The notes under the pieces are model-generated. The model was not told the DNA's origin. It did no database searches and was given only the letters and a program-made list of their open reading frames with translations. The position numbers and the translations under genes were made by a program. Positions 15,683 through 23,156 of a stretch of 38,331 nt of DNA are shown here, piece by piece. This DNA is from Rhodothermia bacterium (GTDB taxonomy: Bacteria > Bacteroidota > Rhodothermia > Rhodothermales > JAAAOL01): the NCBI GenBank assembly GCA_030428385.1, contig JAUIDY010000058.1:1-38331 (forward strand). The letters are read 5' to 3'. Position 1 is the first letter of the stretch. Every line of letters starts with the position of its first letter.

Positions 15683-17665
15683 ATGTCTTCCCCTTCAACC
15701 TCCTGGCTCGACTTTGGGCGGGCGACTTGTTCCGACCTATCGGCTTCTGAATCCCGCGAATGGCTGGTAACGAACGGCCTCGGCAGCTTTGCTGCGGGTA
15801 CCGTTTGCGGCATGCTAACCCGCCGGTATCACGGTCTGCTCATCGCCGCGCTCGATCCTCCTCAGGCCCGTACCCTCCTCGTTTCCAAACTCGAAGCCGT
15901 TGTTCGGGATGGCAGTAGCACGTATGAACTCGGTACCAACCGCTGGACAGGCGGCACCGTCGCGCCAACGGGATACCTGCATCTCGAACGTTTTCACCTC
16001 GAAGGCACCACGCCGGTATGGACGTACGCCCTCGGCGAAGCCTTGCTAGAAAAAAGGGTGTGGATGCAACCCGGCGCACACACAACTTATGTGCAATACA
16101 CCCTCCGTCGAGCCGCCCGACCGCTCCACCTCTCTCTCAAAGCACTGGTTAACTACCGCGACTTCCACAGCATCACCCATGCGGGCGACTGGTCCATGCA
16201 CATCGACGCCGTGGAACATGGCCTCCGTGTGACCGCCTTCGATGGGGCGACGTCGTTCTCCTTGCTTTCTCCTGAGGCAGAGGTTCACCACGCCCATGCC
16301 TGGTACAAAGGCGTCCACCTTGCAGCAGAAGCCTACCGCGGACTGGATGCCGCCGAGGATCACCTCCACGCCGGAAGTTTTGAGCAAGACCTTCAGCCTG
16401 GCGCTTCGATGACCGTCGTGCTCAGCACCGAATCAGCCCCTTCACTGGATGGAGCCACGGCGCTGGGCGTGCGTCGCCACTACGAGCACACGCTCCAGAA
16501 ACAAGCCAACCTGACCGATGCCCCTCCCGAAGTTCAGCACCTGGTCCTCGCCGCCGACCAGTTTGTCGTAAAACGCGAAACCCCGGTTTCCGAAGATGGC
16601 AAGTCCGTCATCGCGGGGTATCCTTGGTTCGGGGACTGGGGCCGCGACACCATGATTGCACTGCCCGGTCTTACGCTTGCGACGGGTCGCCCCAAGGTGG
16701 CAGCCACGATCCTCCGCACCTTTGCTCATTTTGTGGACCAGGGAATGTTGCCCAACCGCTTCCCGGACGTTGGGGAAGAACCGGAATACAACACCGTGGA
16801 CGCGACCCTCTGGTTTATTGAGGCCATTCGCGCCTATCACAAAGCGACAGGCGATGACGAGCTGTTAGGCGACCTCTTCCCCACCCTGCGCGACATCATC
16901 GACTGGCACCAGCGCGGCACCCGGTACCACATACAGGTGGACACAAACGATGGGCTTGTGTATGCCGGGGAGCCGGGTGTACAGCTTACTTGGATGGATG
17001 CCAAGGTGGGCGATTGGGTGGTCACCCCCCGTATTGGGAAACCGGTTGAAATTAACGCGCTCTGGTACAACGCGTTGTCATCGATGGCCGCATTTGCCAA
17101 ACACCTCGGCGAAAAGGGAAGCACCTCCTTTGAAAAAAGCGCGCGAGAGGTAAAACGTAGCTTCGCGCAGTACTGGAACGACGAACGTGGATACTGCTTC
17201 GACGTGATCGACGGGCCTCATGGAAATGAAGCTAGCCTGCGCCCCAACCAACTCTTTGCCGTCTCCTTGGCCCACTCGCCATTGACAAAAGACCAGCAGA
17301 AAGCGGTGGTCGATGCCTGCGCGGCCCACCTCCTCTCGTCGCACGGGCTCCGCAGCCTCGCCCCGAGTGATCCTGCCTTTGCGGGGCACTACGGCGGATC
17401 GCCGTTCGAACGCGATGGTGCCTACCATCAAGGCACCGTGTGGGGCTGGCTTATCGGCCCCTTCGCCCAGGCACACCAGCGTGTCTATAAGGATCCCGAA
17501 GTCACCCGTTCTTTTCTATTTCCTCTCCTTCGACATCTACAAGGTGCCTGCGTTGGAACCATGAGTGAAATCTTCGACGGCAACGCCCCCTTTACTCCAC
17601 GAGGCGCGATCGCCCAGGCCTGGACCGTGGCAGAGGTCCTCCGCATTTGGCACTCAACCTCTTGA
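15683..17665 (+). CDS. glycogen-debranching-type amylo-alpha-1,6-glucosidase
   Basis: A 660-residue cytoplasmic protein of the bacterial/archaeal glycogen debranching family (amylo-alpha-1,6-glucosidase, GDE domains). The N-terminal beta-sandwich domain (about 15-230) begins EWLVTNGLGSFAAGTVCGMLTRRYHGLL, the family hallmark. The C-terminal (alpha/alpha)6-barrel (about 280-655) has FGDWGRDTMIALPGL near residue 316, FPDVGEEPEYNTVDATLWF near 360 and HQGTVWGW near 580, where the acidic catalytic residues of this fold are found. It would hydrolyse alpha-1,6 branch glucose in glycogen or related alpha-glucans. No other glycogen gene is nearby. The start at 15683 places the hallmark at the usual position. 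It is divergent from tRNA-Ser. Confidence 0.92.
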   Translation: MSSPSTSWLDFGRATCSDLSASESREWLVTNGLGSFAAGTVCGMLTRRYHGLLIAALDPPQARTLLVSKLEAVVRDGSSTYELGTNRWTGGTVAPTGYLHLERFHLEGTTPVWTYALGEALLEKRVWMQPGAHTTYVQYTLRRAARPLHLSLKALVNYRDFHSITHAGDWSMHIDAVEHGLRVTAFDGATSFSLLSPEAEVHHAHAWYKGVHLAAEAYRGLDAAEDHLHAGSFEQDLQPGASMTVVLSTESAPSLDGATALGVRRHYEHTLQKQANLTDAPPEVQHLVLAADQFVVKRETPVSEDGKSVIAGYPWFGDWGRDTMIALPGLTLATGRPKVAATILRTFAHFVDQGMLPNRFPDVGEEPEYNTVDATLWFIEAIRAYHKATGDDELLGDLFPTLRDIIDWHQRGTRYHIQVDTNDGLVYAGEPGVQLTWMDAKVGDWVVTPRIGKPVEINALWYNALSSMAAFAKHLGEKGSTSFEKSAREVKRSFAQYWNDERGYCFDVIDGPHGNEASLRPNQLFAVSLAHSPLTKDQQKAVVDACAAHLLSSHGLRSLAPSDPAFAGHYGGSPFERDGAYHQGTVWGWLIGPFAQAHQRVYKDPEVTRSFLFPLLRHLQGACVGTMSEIFDGNAPFTPRGAIAQAWTVAEVLRIWHSTS

Positions 17666-17694
17666 ACACCCCCGGGACGAACGTGTTATATTTG
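17662..17694 (+). promoter_or_regulatory. candidate Bacteroidota-type promoter for the endonuclease gene
   Basis: TATATTTG at 17687-17694 fits the -7 consensus TAnnTTTG of the Bacteroidota housekeeping sigma factor. A TTG at 17662-17664 lies 22 bp upstream, near the usual spacing. The ATG follows 35 bp downstream. Based on consensus match only. Confidence 0.35.
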
Positions 17695-17729
17695 GCCTCC
17701 TCGTCGTCTGCTGATCCACCGATTCCTCC

Positions 17730-18587
17730 ATGCCGCGTCGTCGCAATACCTCTTCTCGAAAGCTCCCAACCAAATGGGTGCTGCTCCTCATCGTTGGTCT
17801 GCTCGTGGTCGGATTTCTGAAGCCGGAGTGGGGCGGAGCCATTAATGACATCATTGGCGCGGACATTTTTCCGGGCGCAACCCCTGCTGCTCCCTCCCCT
17901 CCTGTCGTTGCTGAAGATGTAAACCTGAACACCCTCCCCAATACCCCCAACTCGTTCACCATCGCTAAGCGGCGCCTGTACAACGATGTGTATGTGGACC
18001 GCCGTACGTCTTTTTATTGCGGATGCGAGTACAGCCCGGGGCGGCACGTGGACCTGGCAAGTTGTGGCATGCAGAACCTTTCCTCCATCGAACGCGCCAA
18101 AAATATCGAGGCGGAGCACGTATTTCCAGCCTATCACTTTGGGCAACACCGGGCGTGCTGGCGGGAGCCGCTTTGCACCAACAGCGACGGGGAGCCGTTC
18201 AAAGGGCGCGATTGCTGCGAAGAGATTGACGAAGTGTTCCAGCGGGCACACAACGACCTGCACAATCTGGTGCCTGCCGTGGGCGAGGTGAACGGTGATC
18301 GCAGCAACTACAACTGGGGCATGGTGGAAGGTGAACCCCGCGAATACGGCGCGTGCAACTTCGAGATCGACCGGAGCATCCGGCGTGCCGAGCCCCCGGA
18401 AAACGTCATGGGCGACGTTGCCCGGATCTATTTCTACATGTCCGACACCTACGGCATTAACCTCTCTGACCAAGACCGCCAGCTTTTTACGGCTTGGTCA
18501 CGCCAAGACCCTGTGGATGCCTGGGAGCGCGAGCGCAACGAGCGCATTGCTGCTATTCAGGGCAACCGCAATCCCTACGTGCAATAA
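17730..18587 (+). CDS. membrane-anchored endonuclease I (EndA/NucM family)
   Basis: A 285-residue secreted or membrane-tethered nonspecific nuclease. A basic N-terminus and one transmembrane helix (about 16-31, WVLLLIVGLLVVGFL) precede a linker and the nuclease domain from about residue 78. Catalytic features of the beta-beta-alpha-metal family are present: Glu129-His130 (EAEHVFPA), RAHNDLHNLVPAVGEVNGDRSNYNW at 172-196 with the metal-binding Asn, and the closing ERNERIAAIQGNRNPYV. Several cysteine pairs (YCGCE, CWREPLC, RDCCEE) suggest disulfides, fitting a periplasmic or external location and possibly the nearby DsbD. It probably degrades external DNA for phosphate or nucleotides. It ends 12 bp from the convergent repeat gene. 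Confidence 0.93.
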   Translation: MPRRRNTSSRKLPTKWVLLLIVGLLVVGFLKPEWGGAINDIIGADIFPGATPAAPSPPVVAEDVNLNTLPNTPNSFTIAKRRLYNDVYVDRRTSFYCGCEYSPGRHVDLASCGMQNLSSIERAKNIEAEHVFPAYHFGQHRACWREPLCTNSDGEPFKGRDCCEEIDEVFQRAHNDLHNLVPAVGEVNGDRSNYNWGMVEGEPREYGACNFEIDRSIRRAEPPENVMGDVARIYFYMSDTYGINLSDQDRQLFTAWSRQDPVDAWERERNERIAAIQGNRNPYVQ

Positions 18588-18599
18588 GCCAGTCGTGGC

Positions 18600-19787
18600 T
18601 TACCGATCCATTTCCTGCATAGCCGCCAATTCATCGGCGCTGATGCCGTGGATGCGGAGTTCAATCAACCGATCGATGGAGGCATTCGGAAAACCGGCCT
18701 CATGAATCTGGCGAATGTAGGAGGGGCGAACGCCATGAATTCGCATCGACACCAAGTCGTCGAGGGGAACGTTTTTGTAACCCAATTCTCCTATTTCTCG
18801 GACAAATTCCGGGGTCACTCCGTGGATACGCATCGAGACCAGTTTATCAATGGACGGCCGGCTGTATCCGAGCGCTTCAATTTCGGCAATGTAGGAAGGC
18901 GTGACGCCGTGAATCCGCATACTCACCATCTGGTCGCCCGATACGTGGCTGTACCCCAGGTCTTTGATGCTCCGCAAAAAATCGGCATCGGCGCCGTGGA
19001 TGCGTAACGACACCAGTTTGTCGGCGCTCAGCCGCCCGATGCCCCATGTCCGGGCCTCTTCAACAAACGCAGGCGTGACGCCGTGGATGCGCATACTCAC
19101 CAGTTCATCCGAAGAGAGCCCGTCGTAGCCCAGCGCCGCCATGGTCTCGATGTATTCCGGCGTGACACCATGAATCCGAAACACTATGAGTTTGTCTTCG
19201 TCGAGGTGTTGGTACCCGGCGGCTTGTAACTCACGGATATACGAAGGGGTGACGCGGTGGATGGCGAATGCCATCAGCTTGTCCAGCGACAGGTTCGCAT
19301 ATCCCAAGGTGCGGAGCTCTTCGATAAAATCCGTGGTCACATCGTGCAAGGCCAAGACCAGCAGTTTTTTCGAGTCCACGTCTCGGTAGCCCAGGTCGCC
19401 GAGTTGGCTCACGTAGGTGGCGTTGGCATCAAAGGTGAAATCGCCTGAACCTGCCTCATTCTTGAAACGCCCTTGAAATGTGACGTTGCCCGCTTGACGA
19501 TTTAGCGCAAACTCAACGGGCGTCTCGCCAATGTGGCCTGGCCCCACATGAAGGCCGTCCACTTCGTCCAGCCGCAGGGTGAACCCAAACTGGCTATGGC
19601 TCGACCGTCCCTGGTTACTCGGGCGCATATTGACCCACAAATGCGAGGTGTTGTAGTCATCATCAAAATCAAAGGTTTTGACTTCTCCTATCCAAACCCC
19701 TTCCATTGTTTGTCCTGCAGCGGGCACGGCTGCCGCAAAACCAATTAGGCTAAACAGTAGGACGGCTGATAATTGCTTCATGATCAT
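18600..19787 (-). CDS. exported protein with nine 29-residue repeats, partner of the M56 protease
   Basis: A 395-residue protein with a signal peptide (about 1-25, ending PAAGQ), a beta-rich N-terminal domain (about 28-125, starting MEGVWIGEVK) and nine perfect-length 29-residue repeats at 126-386. A typical unit reads ALGYxxLSxDKLVSMRIHGVTPxY. The C-terminus is short (LAAMQEMDR). The repeats have the same length and pattern as the thirteen repeats of the protease encoded just upstream, but with RIHGVTP where that protein has SRYDVDA. GGAGG lies 7 bases before the ATG at 19787, fixing the start. It follows the protease by 48 bp on the same strand, so it belongs to the repressor-protease operon. 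Exported and lacking membrane anchors, it is a candidate ligand, co-sensor or inhibitor of the protease; that is inference. Confidence 0.82.
   Translation of the reverse strand: MIMKQLSAVLLFSLIGFAAAVPAAGQTMEGVWIGEVKTFDFDDDYNTSHLWVNMRPSNQGRSSHSQFGFTLRLDEVDGLHVGPGHIGETPVEFALNRQAGNVTFQGRFKNEAGSGDFTFDANATYVSQLGDLGYRDVDSKKLLVLALHDVTTDFIEELRTLGYANLSLDKLMAFAIHRVTPSYIRELQAAGYQHLDEDKLIVFRIHGVTPEYIETMAALGYDGLSSDELVSMRIHGVTPAFVEEARTWGIGRLSADKLVSLRIHGADADFLRSIKDLGYSHVSGDQMVSMRIHGVTPSYIAEIEALGYSRPSIDKLVSMRIHGVTPEFVREIGELGYKNVPLDDLVSMRIHGVRPSYIRQIHEAGFPNASIDRLIELRIHGISADELAAMQEMDR
18630..19412 (-). repeat. nine in-frame 87-bp repeats (29 residues each)
   Basis: Residues 126-386 of the exported repeat protein. 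Every unit is exactly 29 residues, each with a Gly-Tyr/Phe at position 8-9 (GY mostly) and a conserved IHGVTP near the end. Repeats 4 and 6-8 are most alike (LVSMRIHGV), repeats 1 and 2 most diverged (ALHDVT, AIHRVT). Confidence 0.92.
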
Positions 19788-19835
19788 GGTTTATCCTCCA
19801 AACTGATTCATTCAGACCATTTGGGGCGCGTGCGG

Positions 19836-22562
19836 CTAGTTGTCGTCGGTTGCGCCGCGCATCTCACGAATGTAGTCACCGTCGATGTCATGTTTGCTCA
19901 GGTCGATGACCCGCTCGACGCTCAGGTTTTCGAGTCCGGCATCCCGCAAGTCGCGTACATAGGCCGCATCCACGTCATAGCGACTCAAATTGATCAAGTC
20001 CTCAATGGATAGCTGACCGAGACCCGCTCCTTGCATTTCACGTACAAACCGGGCATCTACATCAAAGCGGCTCAGGTTAATCAAGGCATCCACGGACATT
20101 TGGGCATACCCCAATTCAGCCAGTGCTTCAATGGTCTCCGGCTCCACATCGTAGCGCGAGAGCTTGATCAAGTCCTCGGTACTCAGGTTCGTGTACCCTT
20201 GCTCATTGAGCGCCCGGATCGCCGCTGGATTCACATCATAGCGGCTCAGGTTGATGAGCGCTTCGGTGGACAAATTGGTGTAGCCGAGTTCCTGCAACGC
20301 AGCAATCTGGTCGGCGTCCACGTCGTACCGGCTTAAATTGACGAGTGCTTCGGTAGACAAATTCGTGTAGCCGATACGGTTTAAGGCTGCGATCTCCTCC
20401 GTATCCACGTCATAGCGGCTCAGGTTGATGAGGGCTTCGGTGGACAAATCGCGATATCCCAATTCCTGCAAGGCTGCAATTTCCCGGGCATCGACATCGT
20501 ACCGGCTCAGGTTGATCAGGTCGGTCACCGTAAGGCTGGTGTAGCCAAGTTCGTACAAGCCCCTGATTTCCTGCGCATCTACATCGTACCGCGCCAGTTG
20601 CAGGTAATCGTTGATGCCCAGATTGGTATAGCCAAGGTCCCGCACGGCAGCGATGGTCTGTGCATCTAGGTCGTATCGCCCTGCCTGAGCCAGGTCGTTG
20701 AGGGAAAGGTTTGTCAGCCCTTCATTGTTTAACTCTTGGATATAGGCGGTATCAACGTCATAGCGGGCGAGGCTGATCAGTTCGCTCATCGACGCGTTCC
20801 CGTAGCCGTTCTCACGAAGCGCCTGCATCAGGGAGGGGTCGAGGTCATAGCGGCCATAGTTGATGAGGGCTTCCACGGAGAGATCGGTAAACCCCGCATC
20901 TTGCAAGCGGCGGATGTACTCCGGCCGCACGTCATATTTAGCCAGCGACGCCACTTCATTTAAGGTCAGATCGGTGTACCCAAGGTCTCGCAATCCCTGC
21001 ATAAACGCGGGGGTCACCCCATAGCGCCGCAGCCGAATGATTTGGTCGAGGGTCAGCGAATCGCTCAGGGCTTCATCGCCAAAAATTGTTTCAAATTGGA
21101 CATGCGGTGCCACGACGGGATCGACATGAACCATTGGATCAACATCAGGATCAACGTCGATATCGAAGTCGTGATCAAAGTCAAAATCGAAGTCATGATC
21201 GAAGTCGAAGTCGTGATCAAAATCAGGCACATCAACGATGACGGGCGGGACATGGACGTCCGGCATATCAAAGCCTGGAATGACATGCATCGGAGGAGTC
21301 GGAGGCACCGAAGGAAGCGGCGGCAAGGGCGCTTGGCTCCGCCCCATCGCCACCCGATCCGTATCGGCGGGAGCGACAGAGGCAACGGCATACCCACCTT
21401 CCCCTTCCAGGGGCGCGGGCTGCATGGCTGCCAGCGGCAGAATCAGCACTCCGAAGAGACCGGCCGTAGCAGCGGCACGCTTCCAACTAAAGGAATAGTC
21501 GCGCTTGTTATCGTCAAGAATCGCCAACAGGCGTCCTTCGAGTTGCGAACGGCGGGCCATCGCAAGGGCAGCGGGCGAGGACCACTCCACCGACCGCAGC
21601 GACTGCGCTGTTTCGAGCAGGGTCTCGGCATAGGCCGACGCCCGCGTGCCTGCTTGCAGCACCAAGTCGTCGCAGGCGCGCTCGCGTTCGATGAGCAACT
21701 GGTTCGATGCCACCCAGGCCAGCGGATTAAACCAATGGAAGGCGCAGGTGAGCTGTGCAAGCAATTGAGTGAGACAGTCGCGCCGTTTAATATGGGCCAT
21801 TTCATGGCGGAGCACCACCTTGCGCCGTTCGGTGCTCCACTGCTGGGCTTCGAGGGGCAGCAAAATTACGGGCCGAATAATTCCCACCGTCAGCGGCACC
21901 GAAGACCAAGGGCTCCAGCGAAGACGTACGAAGTTGGCCACGCCCATCTCAGCAGCGGCAATGTCTGCCAGGTCGTGCCAGGCTTCATCATCGATCAACC
22001 GTGCCCGCCGCACCATGCGACCAACACCAATATGCGCCACAGCGAGCCGCGCCAAAATGGCGAGGGCTACACCCAGCCATATCATCAAAATCCATGTCGT
22101 CCAGTGAAAAGACTGCGCCCAACGGGTGAGCATGGTCGTCACACTCCAGGTAGGAACGGACTGCGTGGCAACAGGAACTGCCGCCGATGTCTCTTCTTGC
22201 TGCGGCTCTGTAACAACAGGAGCGACAGGTTCAACGGGCACAAATCCCTCTACAGGTTCCTCCATTGTGGGAAGCGGAGCAACCGGAGCATTCGCTTGTG
22301 GCACCGGAGCACGGACGGACTCAGCGGGGAGCACCGGGATGGACCAGACCGGGAGTACCTGGGGCAAAAAGGGAAGCAGTAACAATGCCGCGATGCCAAG
22401 TGTCCAGACAAGATGGCGAGAAGCAGCCGCACTACGACGCAACGCCCACGTGATGATCCCGGCAGCAGCCAGAACGAGCAAGCCCTTCACTAGCCAGCTT
22501 ACCAGCAGGATCACGCCCGCTTGCGGATCTGAAAAAAATGATGGGGTTATTAAATCAGTCAT
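19836..22562 (-). CDS. BlaR1-type M56 membrane protease with 29-residue repeat sensor domain
   Basis: A 908-residue membrane metalloprotease of the BlaR1/MecR1 (M56) type. Membrane helices lie at about 16-40, 52-72 and 157-178, with a Pro/Val/Glu-rich loop between. The zinc site is His253-Glu-Met-Ala-His257 with the downstream IERERACDD. A fourth helix is at about 365-381. After it, where BlaR1 carries a penicillin-binding domain, there is a Pro-rich stretch, an Asp/His/Phe segment (about 446-478) and thirteen 29-residue repeats (521-897). In the known family, signal binding outside activates the protease, which then cleaves the BlaI repressor. The gene starts 2 bp after the repressor stop, so translation is probably coupled. 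The signal is unlikely to be a beta-lactam since the binding domain is absent. Confidence 0.9.
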   Translation of the reverse strand: MTDLITPSFFSDPQAGVILLVSWLVKGLLVLAAAGIITWALRRSAAASRHLVWTLGIAALLLLPFLPQVLPVWSIPVLPAESVRAPVPQANAPVAPLPTMEEPVEGFVPVEPVAPVVTEPQQEETSAAVPVATQSVPTWSVTTMLTRWAQSFHWTTWILMIWLGVALAILARLAVAHIGVGRMVRRARLIDDEAWHDLADIAAAEMGVANFVRLRWSPWSSVPLTVGIIRPVILLPLEAQQWSTERRKVVLRHEMAHIKRRDCLTQLLAQLTCAFHWFNPLAWVASNQLLIERERACDDLVLQAGTRASAYAETLLETAQSLRSVEWSSPAALAMARRSQLEGRLLAILDDNKRDYSFSWKRAAATAGLFGVLILPLAAMQPAPLEGEGGYAVASVAPADTDRVAMGRSQAPLPPLPSVPPTPPMHVIPGFDMPDVHVPPVIVDVPDFDHDFDFDHDFDFDFDHDFDIDVDPDVDPMVHVDPVVAPHVQFETIFGDEALSDSLTLDQIIRLRRYGVTPAFMQGLRDLGYTDLTLNEVASLAKYDVRPEYIRRLQDAGFTDLSVEALINYGRYDLDPSLMQALRENGYGNASMSELISLARYDVDTAYIQELNNEGLTNLSLNDLAQAGRYDLDAQTIAAVRDLGYTNLGINDYLQLARYDVDAQEIRGLYELGYTSLTVTDLINLSRYDVDAREIAALQELGYRDLSTEALINLSRYDVDTEEIAALNRIGYTNLSTEALVNLSRYDVDADQIAALQELGYTNLSTEALINLSRYDVNPAAIRALNEQGYTNLSTEDLIKLSRYDVEPETIEALAELGYAQMSVDALINLSRFDVDARFVREMQGAGLGQLSIEDLINLSRYDVDAAYVRDLRDAGLENLSVERVIDLSKHDIDGDYIREMRGATDDN
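19872..21002 (-). repeat. thirteen in-frame 87-bp repeats (29 residues each)
   Basis: Residues 521-897 of the M56 protease. The consensus unit is close to I-A-A-L-x-E-L-G-Y-T-N-L-S-T-E-A-L-I-N-L followed by SRYDVDxxx. Units 6-11 share an almost unchanged LSTEALINLSRYDVD core, pointing to recent internal duplication. Outer units are more diverged. A partial unit precedes (RRYGVTPAF) and one follows (IREMRG). The partial unit at the front carries the YGVTP form, linking it to the RIHGVTP repeats of the downstream protein. Confidence 0.93.
21129..21227 (-). repeat. Asp/His/Phe-rich coding microsatellite
   Basis: Codes for alternating HDFD/DFDF/DIDVDPDVDP in the protease, just outside the last membrane helix and before the 29-residue repeats. 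The DNA is an imperfect 6- and 12-bp tandem repeat of GATCAAAGT/GAAGTC type. The regular Asp and His spacing would suit metal binding. Confidence 0.8.
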
Positions 22563-22564
22563 GG

Positions 22565-22960
22565 CTATTTCCCTTCTTGTTTTGCCTGTTCAATGCGGTG
22601 GGCAAGACGGTCCAATTCGTCCTGTGAGAGTTCTCCCGCCTGGGTATCCAGCAGCGCAGCCATGGCCCGCTCCGTTGAGCCTCCAAAAAAGGCCGTCAGT
22701 AGGTAATTGATGGCGGAACGCTGGGCTTCGTCGCGGGTGTCGGTCGGGAGATACACGTACCGAGGGCCATCTTGCTGATGAGTCAGGTACCCTTTGTCTT
22801 CCAAAATCCGCAGCATGGCGCGCACGCCCGAATAGCTGGGCGGGTCGGGGATACCTTCGCGGACTTCAGCCGCTGATGCCTGTCCCCGCCTATAAATAAA
22901 CGTCATGATCTGGCGCTCGCGGCGCCCGAGTTCCATTGGAGAGTTTTTCTTGCGTGCCAT
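22565..22960 (-). CDS. BlaI/MecI-family transcriptional repressor
   Basis: A 131-residue winged-helix repressor of the BlaI/MecI/CopY family. The DNA-binding domain covers about residues 9-72 (ELGRRERQIMTFIYRRG, SYSGVRAMLRILEDKGYL, PRYVYLP). The C-terminal dimerisation helices carry the family motif TAFFGGS at 89-95, the region where BlaR1-type proteases cut their repressors. I chose the ATG at 22960 (MARKKNSP); an opening to 23026 would run through the upstream operator. The next gene is the M56 protease, 2 bp downstream. Two identical-arm dyads upstream are the likely operator, so the operon should repress itself until the protease is triggered. Confidence 0.93.
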   Translation of the reverse strand: MARKKNSPMELGRRERQIMTFIYRRGQASAAEVREGIPDPPSYSGVRAMLRILEDKGYLTHQQDGPRYVYLPTDTRDEAQRSAINYLLTAFFGGSTERAMAALLDTQAGELSQDELDRLAHRIEQAKQEGK

Positions 22961-22999
22961 GGCGCTACTTTTCCGGTTCACGGTGTTCACAAACGGACA

Positions 23000-23015
23000 T
23001 GCTAGTATTCTAGCA
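23000..23015. promoter_or_regulatory. BlaI-type operator, proximal copy
   Basis: TGCTAG-TATT-CTAGCA, a perfect 6+6 inverted repeat with a 4-bp spacer, 39 bp upstream of the repressor ATG. Its arms are identical to those of a second copy at 23059-23074. BlaI-family repressors bind short dyads of this layout upstream of their own genes. CTAG is a rare tetranucleotide in many bacterial genomes, so four copies within 75 bp are unlikely by chance. Confidence 0.8.
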
Positions 23016-23058
23016 CACCCAAACATAGCAACGCCCTACGGGGGATGCAACAGAAAGA

Positions 23059-23074
23059 TGCTAGTATCCTAGCA
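23059..23074. promoter_or_regulatory. BlaI-type operator, distal copy
   Basis: TGCTAG-TATC-CTAGCA, same arms as the proximal copy with one spacer base changed, 59 bp further upstream. It lies in the gap between the GGGPS-like gene and the repressor. The pair probably brackets or flanks the operon promoter. Confidence 0.8.
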
Positions 23075-23156
23075 TAAATTTTCAAACGTTACATTTGAAG
23101 GGTTTGAACCTACTGCCGCTCTGATCTCCTTCTCTCGGCCTCCAGCGGCCCATCCT

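Noticed and set aside
18630-21002. CRISPR-like or noncoding tandem repeat array
   Set aside because: The repeats are 87 bp, in frame, contiguous without spacers, and encode protein repeats.
21042-22382. Long plus-strand frame of 446 codons opposite the M56 protease
   Set aside because: It is a shadow: low-complexity Arg/His/Gly composition, antisense to a gene with clear motifs, and it runs across that gene's repeat and protease regions.
19836-22960. Beta-lactam resistance regulator (blaR1/blaI with a beta-lactamase)
   Set aside because: The repressor and protease families match, but the penicillin-binding sensor domain is replaced by 29-residue repeats and no beta-lactamase or PBP gene lies in the window.
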